Below, piece after piece: positions 55,249-62,534 of a stretch of 64,000 nt of DNA. The stretch is from Microbacterium luteum (GTDB lineage Bacteria > Actinomycetota > Actinomycetes > Actinomycetales > Microbacteriaceae). The notes under the pieces were generated by a model. The model was not told where the DNA came from. It did no database searches and worked only from the letters and a program-made list of their open reading frames with translations. A program made the position numbers and the translations under genes. Where the stretch lies: positions 1,550,001 to 1,614,000 of the forward strand of contig NZ_CP063814.1 in assembly GCF_015277875.1 (NCBI RefSeq). The letters are read 5' to 3'. Within the stretch, counting starts at the first letter, position 1; every line of letters starts with the position of its first letter.

Positions 55249-56149
55249 ATGAGCGATCGTACTCTGCCCGCCTCTCCGCTCGCGATCGAGGCGCGCGACA
55301 ACTTCCTCGCCCACTACAAGAACGGCACCCTCGCGCTCTACGAAGGAGACCTGCGGATCTTCTTCGACTGGTGCGCCGCCGCCAACATCGACCCGTTGCA
55401 GGTCCGCCGGTCCACGCTCGAACGGTTCGTGAACGACGAGATCAACGTGCGCGGCAACACAGCCCGTTCCGCGTGCCGCCGGTTCCAGACCGTCCGGTCG
55501 TTCCTGAAGCTCGCGGCCGCGGATGAACTGATCGACCGTGACCCGACCTGGATGGTGCGGCTCCCGAAATGGAGCATTGTCCGGTCGACGATCGCGTGGC
55601 TCGACAAGCACGAGATGGGTCGCCTGCTGCGCGCGGCTGAGGCGACGTCGCCGGCGCATCATGCGTTGATCGCACTCATGGGCATGCTCGGCCTGCGCGT
55701 CAGTGAGGCGTGCGGTGCCAGGCTCGAGGATCTCCCGGGAAGACAACCTCGGGTACACGACCCTGACTGTCACGAGGAAGGGTGGTAAGGAAGCGACCGT
55801 GCCGGTCCCGGTGCCGTTGCTGCGCATCATCGAACGTGCCCGCGGTGGCCGCACGGTGGGGGCGATCGTGGTGACGAAGCGGGGGAACCAGCAGACCAGG
55901 AACGGAGCGTACGTGTGGGTGAAGACTCTCGCGAAGCGTGCCGGGCTCCCGGAGAACGTGCACCCTCATTCGCTCAGGCATGGGGCGGTAAGTGCTCTCG
56001 TCGACGCGGGTGTGCCGATGCATGAAGCGCAAGAGTTCGCTGGGCACGCCGACATCAGGACGACGGCGCACTACTATCACCGGCCCCTGACACTCGACCA
56101 GCACGGTGCGCACGTCACCGCGAGAGTGTTCGCTGGCGCGGCAGCCTAG
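55249..56149 (+). pseudogene. Frameshifted tyrosine recombinase
   Basis: The frame from ATG 55249 gives the N-terminal core-binding domain and the catalytic Arg (GLRVSEACGARLED) and ends at 55788. The other frame, resuming near 55733 as ISREDNLGYTTLTVTRKGGKE and ending at 56149, holds the catalytic Lys, HSLRHG, GHADIRTTAHYY (His, Tyr). A +1 shift at about 55730 joins them. Either a decayed integrase or a rare programmed shift; decay is more likely. Confidence 0.82.
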
Positions 56150-56343
56150 GACTCGTATCGGGCGCGTCGTTCGAGCCACGCTTCACGGCGCGCCCGGTCC
56201 TCATCGGTCCACAGGTCGGGTTGGTCGGTGATGTCGATCCCGTCGCGGTGTACACGCACCCATTCGGGTTCGGTGCCTGCGGCGAGGTAGACGCGTTCCA
56301 TGTGTTCGTTCACGCCTTGCCGATGCGGGTACCAGTCGGTCAC
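56146..56343 (-). CDS. Small phage protein of unknown function
   Basis: 65 residues from GTG 56343, coupled by GTGA to the upstream zinc-ribbon gene. Trp-rich with an acidic then basic C-terminal helix (WTDEDRARREAWLERRARY). Convergent with the recombinase remnant. Confidence 0.62.
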   Translation of the reverse strand: MTDWYPHRQGVNEHMERVYLAAGTEPEWVRVHRDGIDITDQPDLWTDEDRARREAWLERRARYES

Positions 56344-56468
56344 GGGTGGAGGTTACGACCATCCACTGACACGATCACCGGGAGTTTGCATGCACGGCAC
56401 CAGCGTGGATCCTCGAGCACGGTCCCACACGCCGGACAGGCGACGGTCGGGAGATCAAGCGGGTCCAT
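56340..56468 (-). CDS. Small zinc-ribbon protein
   Basis: A 42-residue protein from ATG 56468 with CPACG and CRAC knuckles 13 residues apart, a minimal zinc ribbon. Short, but coupled to the next gene by GTGA. Confidence 0.58.
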   Translation of the reverse strand: MDPLDLPTVACPACGTVLEDPRWCRACKLPVIVSVDGRNLHP

Positions 56469-56492
56469 GCGAGATCGAGTGGGGGCGGTCGG

Positions 56493-56762
56493 TCAGAGAA
56501 TCAGGGTGACGGCGATGATGAGGGCCGCGATCGCGCCCAGCGCGGCGCCGCCATAGCCAAGCCATGCGCCGGACTCGCCGCGACGCCCGCTGTTGATCGC
56601 GCCGACAACACCGACCAGAACTGCTGCGACAGCGAGGATGAGCGCGATGGGCTGCATGCCTTCCGCGATCGGGAGGAGGAGCAGGGCCGCGACGCCGAGG
56701 ATGAGCGCGACTACAGCGGTGACGCTGATCGGGAATGACTTAGCCTGTTGCCGCTCTACCAT
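56493..56762 (-). CDS. DUF4190-like small membrane protein
   Basis: 89 residues from ATG 56762, which lies 6 nt after TACTCT on the reverse strand (leaderless). Three hydrophobic segments (VTAVVALILGVAALLLLPIA, PIALILAVAAVLVGVVGAI, GAALGAIAALIIAVTLIL). Lysogenically expressed membrane proteins near integrases often exclude superinfecting phages; this is only inferred. Confidence 0.7.
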   Translation of the reverse strand: MVERQQAKSFPISVTAVVALILGVAALLLLPIAEGMQPIALILAVAAVLVGVVGAINSGRRGESGAWLGYGGAALGAIAALIIAVTLIL

Positions 56763-56821
56763 GCGGAAAGAGTAGCGTCCCTGCGCTGGGATGGTCGAGA
56801 GGAGGGCACTACTCTGGCGGG

Positions 56822-57121
56822 GTGGCACACCTCATCGAAGAGATCAAGCGACAACTCAGGTTGCAGGGCAGCGCTCAGAACGTGGTCGAATCTGACGAAC
56901 AGGCCGAAGAATGGCGGACTGCTGCGCGCGCGGCGGCGCGTGAGATGGGGCGCCCTGTCGAAACGGTCCAGAGCGAGTATGTGGTCGCCGCGTCGTTGAA
57001 GGATTGGCCGGCAAACGAACTCGAGGCGGAGGTGCATCGCGCCAGGCTTCATAACGCGATCGCTAGCCTGCCGTGGCTTCCGTCCCCCCGGGGCGATTCG
57101 AACGCCCGACCGACGGATTAG
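56822..57121 (+). CDS. Small protein overlapping the phage tRNA-Arg
   Basis: 99 residues from GTG 56822, 6 nt after TACTCT (56810-56815), divergent from the gene at 56762. The first 80 residues look genuine and helical (TAARAAAREMGRPVETVQ). The last 13 are the antisense of the tRNA gene. Function unknown. Confidence 0.55.
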   Translation: MAHLIEEIKRQLRLQGSAQNVVESDEQAEEWRTAARAAAREMGRPVETVQSEYVVAASLKDWPANELEAEVHRARLHNAIASLPWLPSPRGDSNARPTD

Positions 57122-57155
57122 AAGGCCGCTGCTCTATCCACTGAGCTACGGGGGG
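57083..57155 (-). tRNA. Phage-encoded tRNA-Arg (anticodon TCT)
   Basis: A complete 73-nt cloverleaf on the reverse strand: acceptor CCCCCCG/CGGGGGG, D arm GCTC..GAGC, anticodon loop CTTCTAA, T arm GGGCG-TTCGAAT-CGCCC, discriminator A, no encoded CCA. It carries the same unusual C31-U39 mismatch as the host gene and the same 14 bases as the attL core (57115-57128). It differs in the other stems, so it is not a recent copy. Confidence 0.93.
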
Positions 57156-57163
57156 TGACCGAT

Positions 57164-58021
57164 CTAGGCTACCCGGCGGCCGGATCGGTCTGGAACGGTG
57201 ATGCGGGGGAGCGCGAGCATGGCCCGTTCGATCGACTCGTCCTTGACGCGGACGTAGCGTTCGATGGACTGAGTGTCGCCGTGGCGCATGGCGGCCGAGA
57301 CGACGATGGTCGGGGTGCCGGCGTCGATCATCTCGGTGGCGAACCAGGCGCGCATTTGGTGGGGTCGGTGGTCGATGCCGGCGCGTTTCATAGCGGCGGA
57401 GAGGACGCGGGAGACGTTGTTCGCGGTGACGTGTTTCTCATGGTCACGCGGGGAGGGGAACAGCCACCCCGACGTGCGCCAGGTTTCGAGCTGGTCCCAG
57501 ACGACGGGATGGAGCGGGCGCCACACCTCCTTGCCGTTCTTCCCGTCAAGGGAGAGGAGGCGCCGCCGGTCCCAGTCGACGGATCGGGTGCCGTGCACTG
57601 CGGCTATCTCCTGAGCGCGGAAGCCCTGATATGCGTAGAGGAGTACCCACATGCGAGTGCGGCGATAGATGCCGGACGCGAGGAGGTACTCGATGTCGTC
57701 TGTGGTGACGGGGTCGGGTTCGACTTTCGGGACGCGGACCTTCGGGAGGCGTACGGCTGGGTTGTCGGCGCGGAATTGCTCTTCCTGCATCCATGCGAAG
57801 AACCCGTGGTAGGTGCTCTTGTAGCTGGAGCGTGTTGAGGCTTTGATGCCGGGGCGGCCGAGGTCTCGGATGAGGTCGTGGCGGGTGACGGTGAGGAGTG
57901 TGCGTTCGGTGCGGCGGAGCATGGCTGCGAGGGCGATGCGTCGCTCTCGGATGCTCTTGTTGGTCGATCCGGATGCGGCCAGGTAGGAACCCCAGTAGTC
58001 GAGCAGGGCGTCGTCGTCCAT
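57164..58021 (-). CDS. Tyrosine integrase of the prophage
   Basis: 285 residues from ATG 58021 (GGGGGGAGAGAG upstream). N-terminal core-binding domain, then the catalytic set Arg135 (GFRAQEI), Lys161 (DGKNGKE), HQMR (His221, Arg224), His247 and Tyr256 (QSIERYV). It lies beside attR and the phage tRNA, so it most likely performs integration and excision at the tRNA-Arg site. In the circular phage it follows the repressor and the zinc protein. Confidence 0.9.
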   Translation of the reverse strand: MDDDALLDYWGSYLAASGSTNKSIRERRIALAAMLRRTERTLLTVTRHDLIRDLGRPGIKASTRSSYKSTYHGFFAWMQEEQFRADNPAVRLPKVRVPKVEPDPVTTDDIEYLLASGIYRRTRMWVLLYAYQGFRAQEIAAVHGTRSVDWDRRRLLSLDGKNGKEVWRPLHPVVWDQLETWRTSGWLFPSPRDHEKHVTANNVSRVLSAAMKRAGIDHRPHQMRAWFATEMIDAGTPTIVVSAAMRHGDTQSIERYVRVKDESIERAMLALPRITVPDRSGRRVA

Positions 58022-58149
58022 GTCTCTCTCCCCCCAACGAGATGGTGGAGACGAGACTATGGAGAGCCAGCGTGGTTCGGAAGTGGATTCAGACAAATTA
58101 GGTACGCCTAACGGCATGTGTGGGCGAGGGATGCATGCCCGTTGTCGGA

Positions 58150-58416
58150 TCAGCCGGCGGTGTCGCGCATGTAGGCGCGGGTCATGATCGGGAAGTCGCG
58201 ACGGTCACAGCACGTGGGGCATGTGTAGAGGCTTCCGATTGACCCGTCGGGGCGCACGGATTCGGCGGGGTAGGGGGCCATGCTCCACCCGTTCGGGATG
58301 TCGCTGAACCGTGCCGTGTCGCGGGAGCCGCTGATGCGCCCGCAGATGTGGCAGACGAGCTGCACGCGTCCGGACTTGGTCGGGATGAGGTTGACGACCT
58401 CGGTCGCGATCCTCAT
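58150..58416 (-). CDS. Zinc-knuckle phage protein between repressor tail and integrase
   Basis: 88 residues with CHICG (about residue 22) and CPTCCDRRDF (about residue 66), a probable two-knuckle zinc site. Its ATG overlaps the stop of the repressor tail (ATGA at 58416-58413), so in the phage form it is translationally coupled to the long repressor. It may be an excisionase/regulatory partner (inference). Confidence 0.78.
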   Translation of the reverse strand: MRIATEVVNLIPTKSGRVQLVCHICGRISGSRDTARFSDIPNGWSMAPYPAESVRPDGSIGSLYTCPTCCDRRDFPIMTRAYMRDTAG

Positions 58417-58491
58417 CCCGCCACCTCCGCGATGACCGCGCGGGCGGCGAAGTCGACGTGGACGACGTCGGAACCTGCGGCCTTGTAATCC
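58413..58491 (-). pseudogene. Orphaned 3' end of the repressor gene (phage-form C-terminal tail)
   Basis: Reads in frame with the repressor when 58491 is joined to 16096. It encodes Asp, Tyr, Lys and then a tail ending AVIAEVAG before TGA. In the prophage it has no start codon. It is rich in small hydrophobic residues at the end, like SsrA-type degrons. Confidence 0.75.
58478..58491 (+). repeat. attR core
   Basis: CGGCCTTGTAATCC, direct repeat of the attL core with one mismatch (G at 58485 in place of C). The preceding sequence is phage; the following 32 bp are the host tRNA 3' half. Confidence 0.86.
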
Positions 58492-58523
58492 GGTGGTTGC
58501 AGGTTCGAGTCCTGTCGGGGGCG
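58492..58523 (+). pseudogene. 3' half of host tRNA-Arg(TCT)
   Basis: Variable loop and T arm (GCAGG-TTCGAGT-CCTGT), acceptor 3' strand CGGGGGC (58516-58522) and discriminator G. It pairs with the 5' half at 16055-16095 to make a full tRNA. Confidence 0.88.
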
Positions 58524-58600
58524 CTTCTGATCGGTCACGCGACCCCCTTCCGTTCCGTGTATGACGGGCGTACCGTCGGTGGCGTCGGAAGGAGTTCATC

Positions 58601-58813
58601 ATGGCAACGACCGAGACCATGCACGGACTGTGGGTCGCCTACGGGCCCGCGGGCGTGGTGGGAAGCATTCGCCGGGACGACGCGGGCTACACCGTCACGA
58701 TGGCCGGCGCAGACGAGGCGATCGGCACCTACCCGACGATGGACGTCGCGAAGAGCGCACTGCACGCCCATCTCAAGCCGGGGTCGGACTGGCCGCAGTT
58801 CCGCGAACACTGA
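58601..58813 (+). CDS. Small conserved actinobacterial protein
   Basis: 70 residues from ATG 58601 with a GGAAGGAG ribosome site. One beta-rich domain (GLWVAYGPAGVVGSIRRDDAGYTV) and a C-terminal helix. Host gene; function unknown. Its end overlaps the convergent membrane gene. Confidence 0.72.
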   Translation: MATTETMHGLWVAYGPAGVVGSIRRDDAGYTVTMAGADEAIGTYPTMDVAKSALHAHLKPGSDWPQFREH

Positions 58814-59393
58814 CGCCGCGTCGTCGGGTCTCCGTCAGCGGTAGCGCGACGTGGACGAGCGGACCGATCAACACCGCGAACAGCACGGTGCCCACACCCA
58901 CGGTGCCGCCGAGCATCCACCCGGCGGCAAGCACCGTGACTTCGACGCTGCCGCGTGCCAGCCAGATGGGCCACCTCCACCGTCGGTGGATTCCGGTCAT
59001 GAGACCGTCGCGCGGACCGGGACCGAAGTTCGCTCCGATGTAGAGGCCGGAGGCGGCGGCGACCACCACGATCCCGCCGAGGCACGCGGCGACCTGCCCC
59101 AGGGTGCCCTCCGCCGGAGGCAGGACGTCGAGGACGACCTGCATGGAGGTGCCGACGAGAACGATGTTGGCCACGGTACCGGCGCCGGGTCGCTGTCGAA
59201 GCGGTAGCCACAGCAGGAGCACGCCGAGTCCGATGAGATTCGTCGTCCCCCCGACACCGATGCCGATGTGACCGGAGACACCTTCGGCGAGGACGGTCCA
59301 CGGGTCCACGCCGAGGCCCGCCCGCACGGTCAGGGCGCACCCGGCTCCGTAAAGCAGCAGCCCCACCACGAGCTGCACGAGGCGACGTGTCAT
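58773..59393 (-). CDS. YczE/YyaS-type membrane protein
   Basis: 206 residues with five to six hydrophobic segments and the family motifs GLGVDPWTVLAEG and GANFGPGPRDGLMTG. Likely a transporter-like integral membrane protein of unknown substrate. It is divergent from the GntR/aminotransferase regulator, the pairing known for YczR-YczE. Confidence 0.88.
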   Translation of the reverse strand: MTRRLVQLVVGLLLYGAGCALTVRAGLGVDPWTVLAEGVSGHIGIGVGGTTNLIGLGVLLLWLPLRQRPGAGTVANIVLVGTSMQVVLDVLPPAEGTLGQVAACLGGIVVVAAASGLYIGANFGPGPRDGLMTGIHRRWRWPIWLARGSVEVTVLAAGWMLGGTVGVGTVLFAVLIGPLVHVALPLTETRRRGVSVRGTAASPTPA

Positions 59394-59401
59394 GTCTCAA
59401 T

Positions 59402-59437
59402 CCAATACCTCGATTGGCTCGAGGTAAACGGGCCAAT
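59402..59437. promoter_or_regulatory. Operator-like repeats between yczE-type gene and its regulator
   Basis: TACCTCGA (59406-59413) and TCGAGGTA (59419-59426) form an inverted repeat. CCAAT (59402-59406), ATTGG (59413-59417) and GGCCAAT (59431-59437) overlay it. Likely binding sites of the MocR-type regulator. Confidence 0.6.
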
Positions 59438-59454
59438 GTGATAGGGGTGGCTTC

Positions 59455-60882
59455 GTGGATGCGAAGATCTCGGCACGTTCCCTGTCATCTGCGCTCGGCG
59501 GCTGGCGGTCGCGCGAGCCCGCCTACGAAGCGCTGGCCGACGGGGTGCGGCTCTTGTGCATGGACAACCGGATCGCTCCGCGAACCGCACTGCCGGCTGA
59601 GCGCGAGCTCGCACACGCGCTCGGCCTCAGCCGCAGCACGGTGGCGGCGGCGTACCGCAGTCTGCGGGAGTCCGGACACATCACGAGCGTGCGCGGATCC
59701 GGCTCGATCACCTTGCCGCTCCGGCGACACGACCCCGGCCACACTCGAGGCGACGAGGGCGCGATCGACCTGCAGCAGGCGAGTCCGCCCGCGTGGCCGG
59801 GGCTGTCGGGGGTGATCGCCGAGGCGGCGGCCGACGCAGCCTCTCTTGTCGGACGATCCGGCTACGACATGGTCGGCGACGAGCGCCTGCGCGCCGGGAT
59901 CGCGGCTCGCTACTCCGAGCGCGGCCTGCCGACCGATCCCGAGCAGGTGCTGATCACGAACGGCGCGCAGAGCGCCATCCATCTTCTGGCGCGCACGCTC
60001 GTGACGCGCGGTGACCGCGTGTTGCTGGAGACTCCCACGTATCCGCACGCCGCGGACGCCTTCCGACGCGCCGGAGCCCGATTGGTCGGCGTTCCGGTGA
60101 CCACGTCCGACGGCTGGGATCTCGATCGCGCGACCCAGGCCTTCGGGCGCACTCTGCCGATGCTCGCTTACCTCATGCCCGACTTCCAGAACCCGACCGG
60201 GCGGTCGATGTCCGACGAGGAGCGGGCCGTCTTCCTTCGCGAGGCCGAGCGAGCGGGCACCACCCTCATCGTGGACGAGACGACGGCGGACCTCGGGATC
60301 GAGGAACCCCGTTCCGGCGTGCGATCTTTCCGCGCCGCTGATCCCGCGCACGTCGTGCGCATCGGCTCGGTCGGCAAGACCGTCTGGGGCGGCTTGCGCG
60401 TCGGATGGATCCGGGGCGAGGTGGGGCTGCTGCGCCGACTCGTCGCGGCACGGCCGGAGGGCGACCTCGGCACCCCGGAGCTGGAGCAGGACATCGCTCG
60501 ACGTCTCGTCGCTCGCCTGGACGAGATCGTCACCCAGCGGGCGCACGTGCTGGGGGAAGGTCGCGATGCCGTGACGGCGGCGCTGCGCGAACGGCTTCCC
60601 GAATGGGCCGTGCCGGAGGTGCGCGGAGGCGTCTCGTTGTGGGTCGGGCTGGATGCGCCGCTGAGCTCCGCGTTGGTGATGGATGTGCGATCACGGGGCC
60701 TTCTGCTCTCGGCGGGGCCGCGCTTCTCGATCGAGGGTGGCCATGACCGCCACCTTCGGGTCCCGTTCACGAGTGCGCCCGACGCCCTGGTGCGTGCGGC
60801 CGACATTCTCGCGGAGCGCTGGCCGCAGGTGCGGCGGCTCGCTCCGGACGCCGGCGTGGACGCTCTCGCGACCGTCGTGTGA
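59455..60882 (+). CDS. MocR/YczR-type GntR-aminotransferase regulator
   Basis: 475 residues from GTG 59455. N-terminal GntR winged HTH (about residues 25-85, PAERELAHALGLSRSTVAAAYRSL) is fused to a fold-type I aminotransferase domain that binds PLP (about 110-470; Asn in QNPTGRSMS, lysine in SVGKTVWGGLRVGW). Such regulators sense PLP or amino acids and control the divergent membrane protein gene. Confidence 0.92.
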   Translation: MDAKISARSLSSALGGWRSREPAYEALADGVRLLCMDNRIAPRTALPAERELAHALGLSRSTVAAAYRSLRESGHITSVRGSGSITLPLRRHDPGHTRGDEGAIDLQQASPPAWPGLSGVIAEAAADAASLVGRSGYDMVGDERLRAGIAARYSERGLPTDPEQVLITNGAQSAIHLLARTLVTRGDRVLLETPTYPHAADAFRRAGARLVGVPVTTSDGWDLDRATQAFGRTLPMLAYLMPDFQNPTGRSMSDEERAVFLREAERAGTTLIVDETTADLGIEEPRSGVRSFRAADPAHVVRIGSVGKTVWGGLRVGWIRGEVGLLRRLVAARPEGDLGTPELEQDIARRLVARLDEIVTQRAHVLGEGRDAVTAALRERLPEWAVPEVRGGVSLWVGLDAPLSSALVMDVRSRGLLLSAGPRFSIEGGHDRHLRVPFTSAPDALVRAADILAERWPQVRRLAPDAGVDALATVV

Positions 60883-60900
60883 GGCCCGCACGCGGCCTCG

Positions 60901-61152
60901 TCATGCGTAGCGGATGCACTCGAGAGCGTCGTCGGGTGACCAGAAATCTCCCAGGTTCTGGAACTCTCGACGCAGCGGGTTGAGACGACGTGCGCGCCAG
61001 CGCTCGAGCGTGTCGTCTCCGACGCGCTCGAGGTGACCGATGATCCTGCCCCGCGCGTCGAGCACACGCCACAGGCCGAAAGATGCCGGGTGCAGTCGCA
61101 GCGGGGTGGGTCGCGTGAGGTGCGGCGCGATGGTGTCGGTCAGGACGATCAT
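60901..61152 (-). CDS. Small actinobacterial protein
   Basis: 83 residues from ATG 61152, with LWRVLDARGRIIGHLERV and a C-terminal FWSPDDALECIRYA. Conserved-looking host protein of unknown role. Confidence 0.7.
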   Translation of the reverse strand: MIVLTDTIAPHLTRPTPLRLHPASFGLWRVLDARGRIIGHLERVGDDTLERWRARRLNPLRREFQNLGDFWSPDDALECIRYA

Positions 61153-61377
61153 GATTCTCTCCTCTCGAGTTCGAACGTAGCTTCGACCTCCGACATCGCG
61201 ATCGGGGGCTCACCCTTCCTACACAGGTGATGCCTCGCCGTGCTCTGTCCACGGCGAAGCCGGTGGACGGTCGTCATCTCGTCGGCGCCGGTGAAGCTGG
61301 TCGTGCCGGCGGTCGTCGGGCACGCGGCCGCCGGCTCACATCGTGGGGAAGTCCCCCGCGCACGCTGAGGAGGAGAC

Positions 61378-61899
61378 ATGAACGACACCATCACCGTGGT
61401 GGGCAACCTCGCCACGCCACCCGAGACGAAGCACCTCCCGGACGGCACGCCCGTGACCAGCTTTCGGCTCGCCTCGAGCAGGCGGAAGTTCGACACCGGC
61501 GCCGGTCGCTTCGTCGACGTCGACGCAAATTACTACACGGTCTCCGCGTATCGGGAGTTCGGCCAGCACGTGGCGCAGTCCCTGACGAAGGGGAGCAGGG
61601 TCGTCGTGACGGGGCGCCTGCGACTGCGCTCGTGGCAGTCCGAGCACGGATGGCGGACGTCGCCGGAGGTCGACGCCGACGCGATCGGACCCGACCTCCG
61701 CTACGGCGTCACGTCGTTCCGCCCCCAGGAGCGGTCGACTTCGGAGCGAACACCTTCCGAGGCATCGGACACCTGGACGACGGCGACACCGGGCGGGAGC
61801 GATTCCTCCGAGAACGGAGCGCTCGCGGCCTCTCCGGCGACCGGCGCGGCGGGGGACTGGGGTGCGCCGGCCCCCGAGGCGGAGGCCACGCCGTTCTGA
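61378..61899 (+). CDS. ssb: Single-stranded DNA-binding protein
   Basis: 173 residues from ATG 61378 (GAGGAGAC upstream). OB fold with ITVVGNLATPPETKHLPDGTPVTSFRLA and SRVVVTGRLRLRSWQ. The C-terminal tail is acidic and flexible but ends EAEATPF without a clear DDDIPF tip, so it may be an accessory SSB. Confidence 0.9.
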   Translation: MNDTITVVGNLATPPETKHLPDGTPVTSFRLASSRRKFDTGAGRFVDVDANYYTVSAYREFGQHVAQSLTKGSRVVVTGRLRLRSWQSEHGWRTSPEVDADAIGPDLRYGVTSFRPQERSTSERTPSEASDTWTTATPGGSDSSENGALAASPATGAAGDWGAPAPEAEATPF

Positions 61900-61935
61900 C
61901 CGGGCGCGCAGCATGGCGCACGTAGACTCGGCAGG

Positions 61936-62478
61936 GTGTCCCCGCGCCTGCGAGATTCCCGCCGCCTGCATCCGCCCGTGACGCCCACGCGAGGCGCGGC
62001 CAGGACCGCGCTCGCCGCACTCGCGGTGTTCGGCGTCGTCGCGCTCACCGGGTGCACCGCTCTCGCGGAGGACCCGGGCCCGACGGCGACGCCGACCGTG
62101 TCCATCGAGGTGACCCCGACGCCCACCGAACCGGCGGAGCCGGCGCTCCGTCCGGAGGGCACCGCCGCGGAGAACCTGGAGTTCTTCACCCTCGTGGTCG
62201 AAGAGGTGTGGGCGGCCGGGGGCGAGAGTGCCGTCGCCGGCAGGACGTACATCGACGCACTCACCGCCGCCGGTTTCGACAAGTCCGCGATGCAGGTCAC
62301 CGAGGACACCTCCACGGTCGGCAACCCCGCTGAGAGCATCCAGTTCTCGGTCGCGTGGGGCGAGGAATGCCTCGTGGGACAGGTCGGTCCGGCGACGGGA
62401 GATCCGTTCACGGTCGTCGTCGATGCGCTTCCCGACGGGGGATGCCTGGTCGGTGCAACGCGTCCGATCGACTGGTGA
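61936..62478 (+). CDS. Secreted lipoprotein
   Basis: 180 residues from GTG 61936, 7 nt after TAGACT (61923-61928). The signal peptide ends with lipobox LTGC (Cys about 40), followed by a Thr/Pro linker (PTPTEPAEPA) and a compact domain with two cysteines (EECLVG, GGCLVG) that may form a disulfide. Conserved in Microbacteriaceae by appearance; function unknown. Confidence 0.8.
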   Translation: MSPRLRDSRRLHPPVTPTRGAARTALAALAVFGVVALTGCTALAEDPGPTATPTVSIEVTPTPTEPAEPALRPEGTAAENLEFFTLVVEEVWAAGGESAVAGRTYIDALTAAGFDKSAMQVTEDTSTVGNPAESIQFSVAWGEECLVGQVGPATGDPFTVVVDALPDGGCLVGATRPIDW

Positions 62479-62534
62479 GCAGGTCCCGCTACGGCGCGCA
62501 AGCGGTTCGCGGACCCGCATAGACTGGAGCGGCT

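Larger units (their letters stand above)
16082..58491 (+). mobile_element. Integrated siphovirus-type prophage (about 42.4 kb)
   Basis: Bounded by direct copies of a 14-bp core at 16082-16095 and 58478-58491 (one mismatch), which interrupt a tRNA-Arg gene. It contains lysogeny, recombination, packaging, head, tail, lysis and integration modules in standard order. The tape-measure gene is broken by an insertion sequence, so it is unlikely to form virions without precise IS loss. Confidence 0.93.

Noticed and set aside
57115..57128. Treating the phage tRNA-Arg as attR
   Set aside because: It is in inverted orientation to attL, so excision is impossible from it, and the direct-repeat core with the matching tRNA 3' half lies at 58478-58523.
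58478..58523. Reading the attR tRNA fragment as tRNA-Thr (loop CTTGTAA, anticodon TGT)
   Set aside because: Its acceptor strand pairs with the fragment at 16055, whose anticodon is TCT. The G at 58485 is best explained as a phage-derived base left of the crossover.
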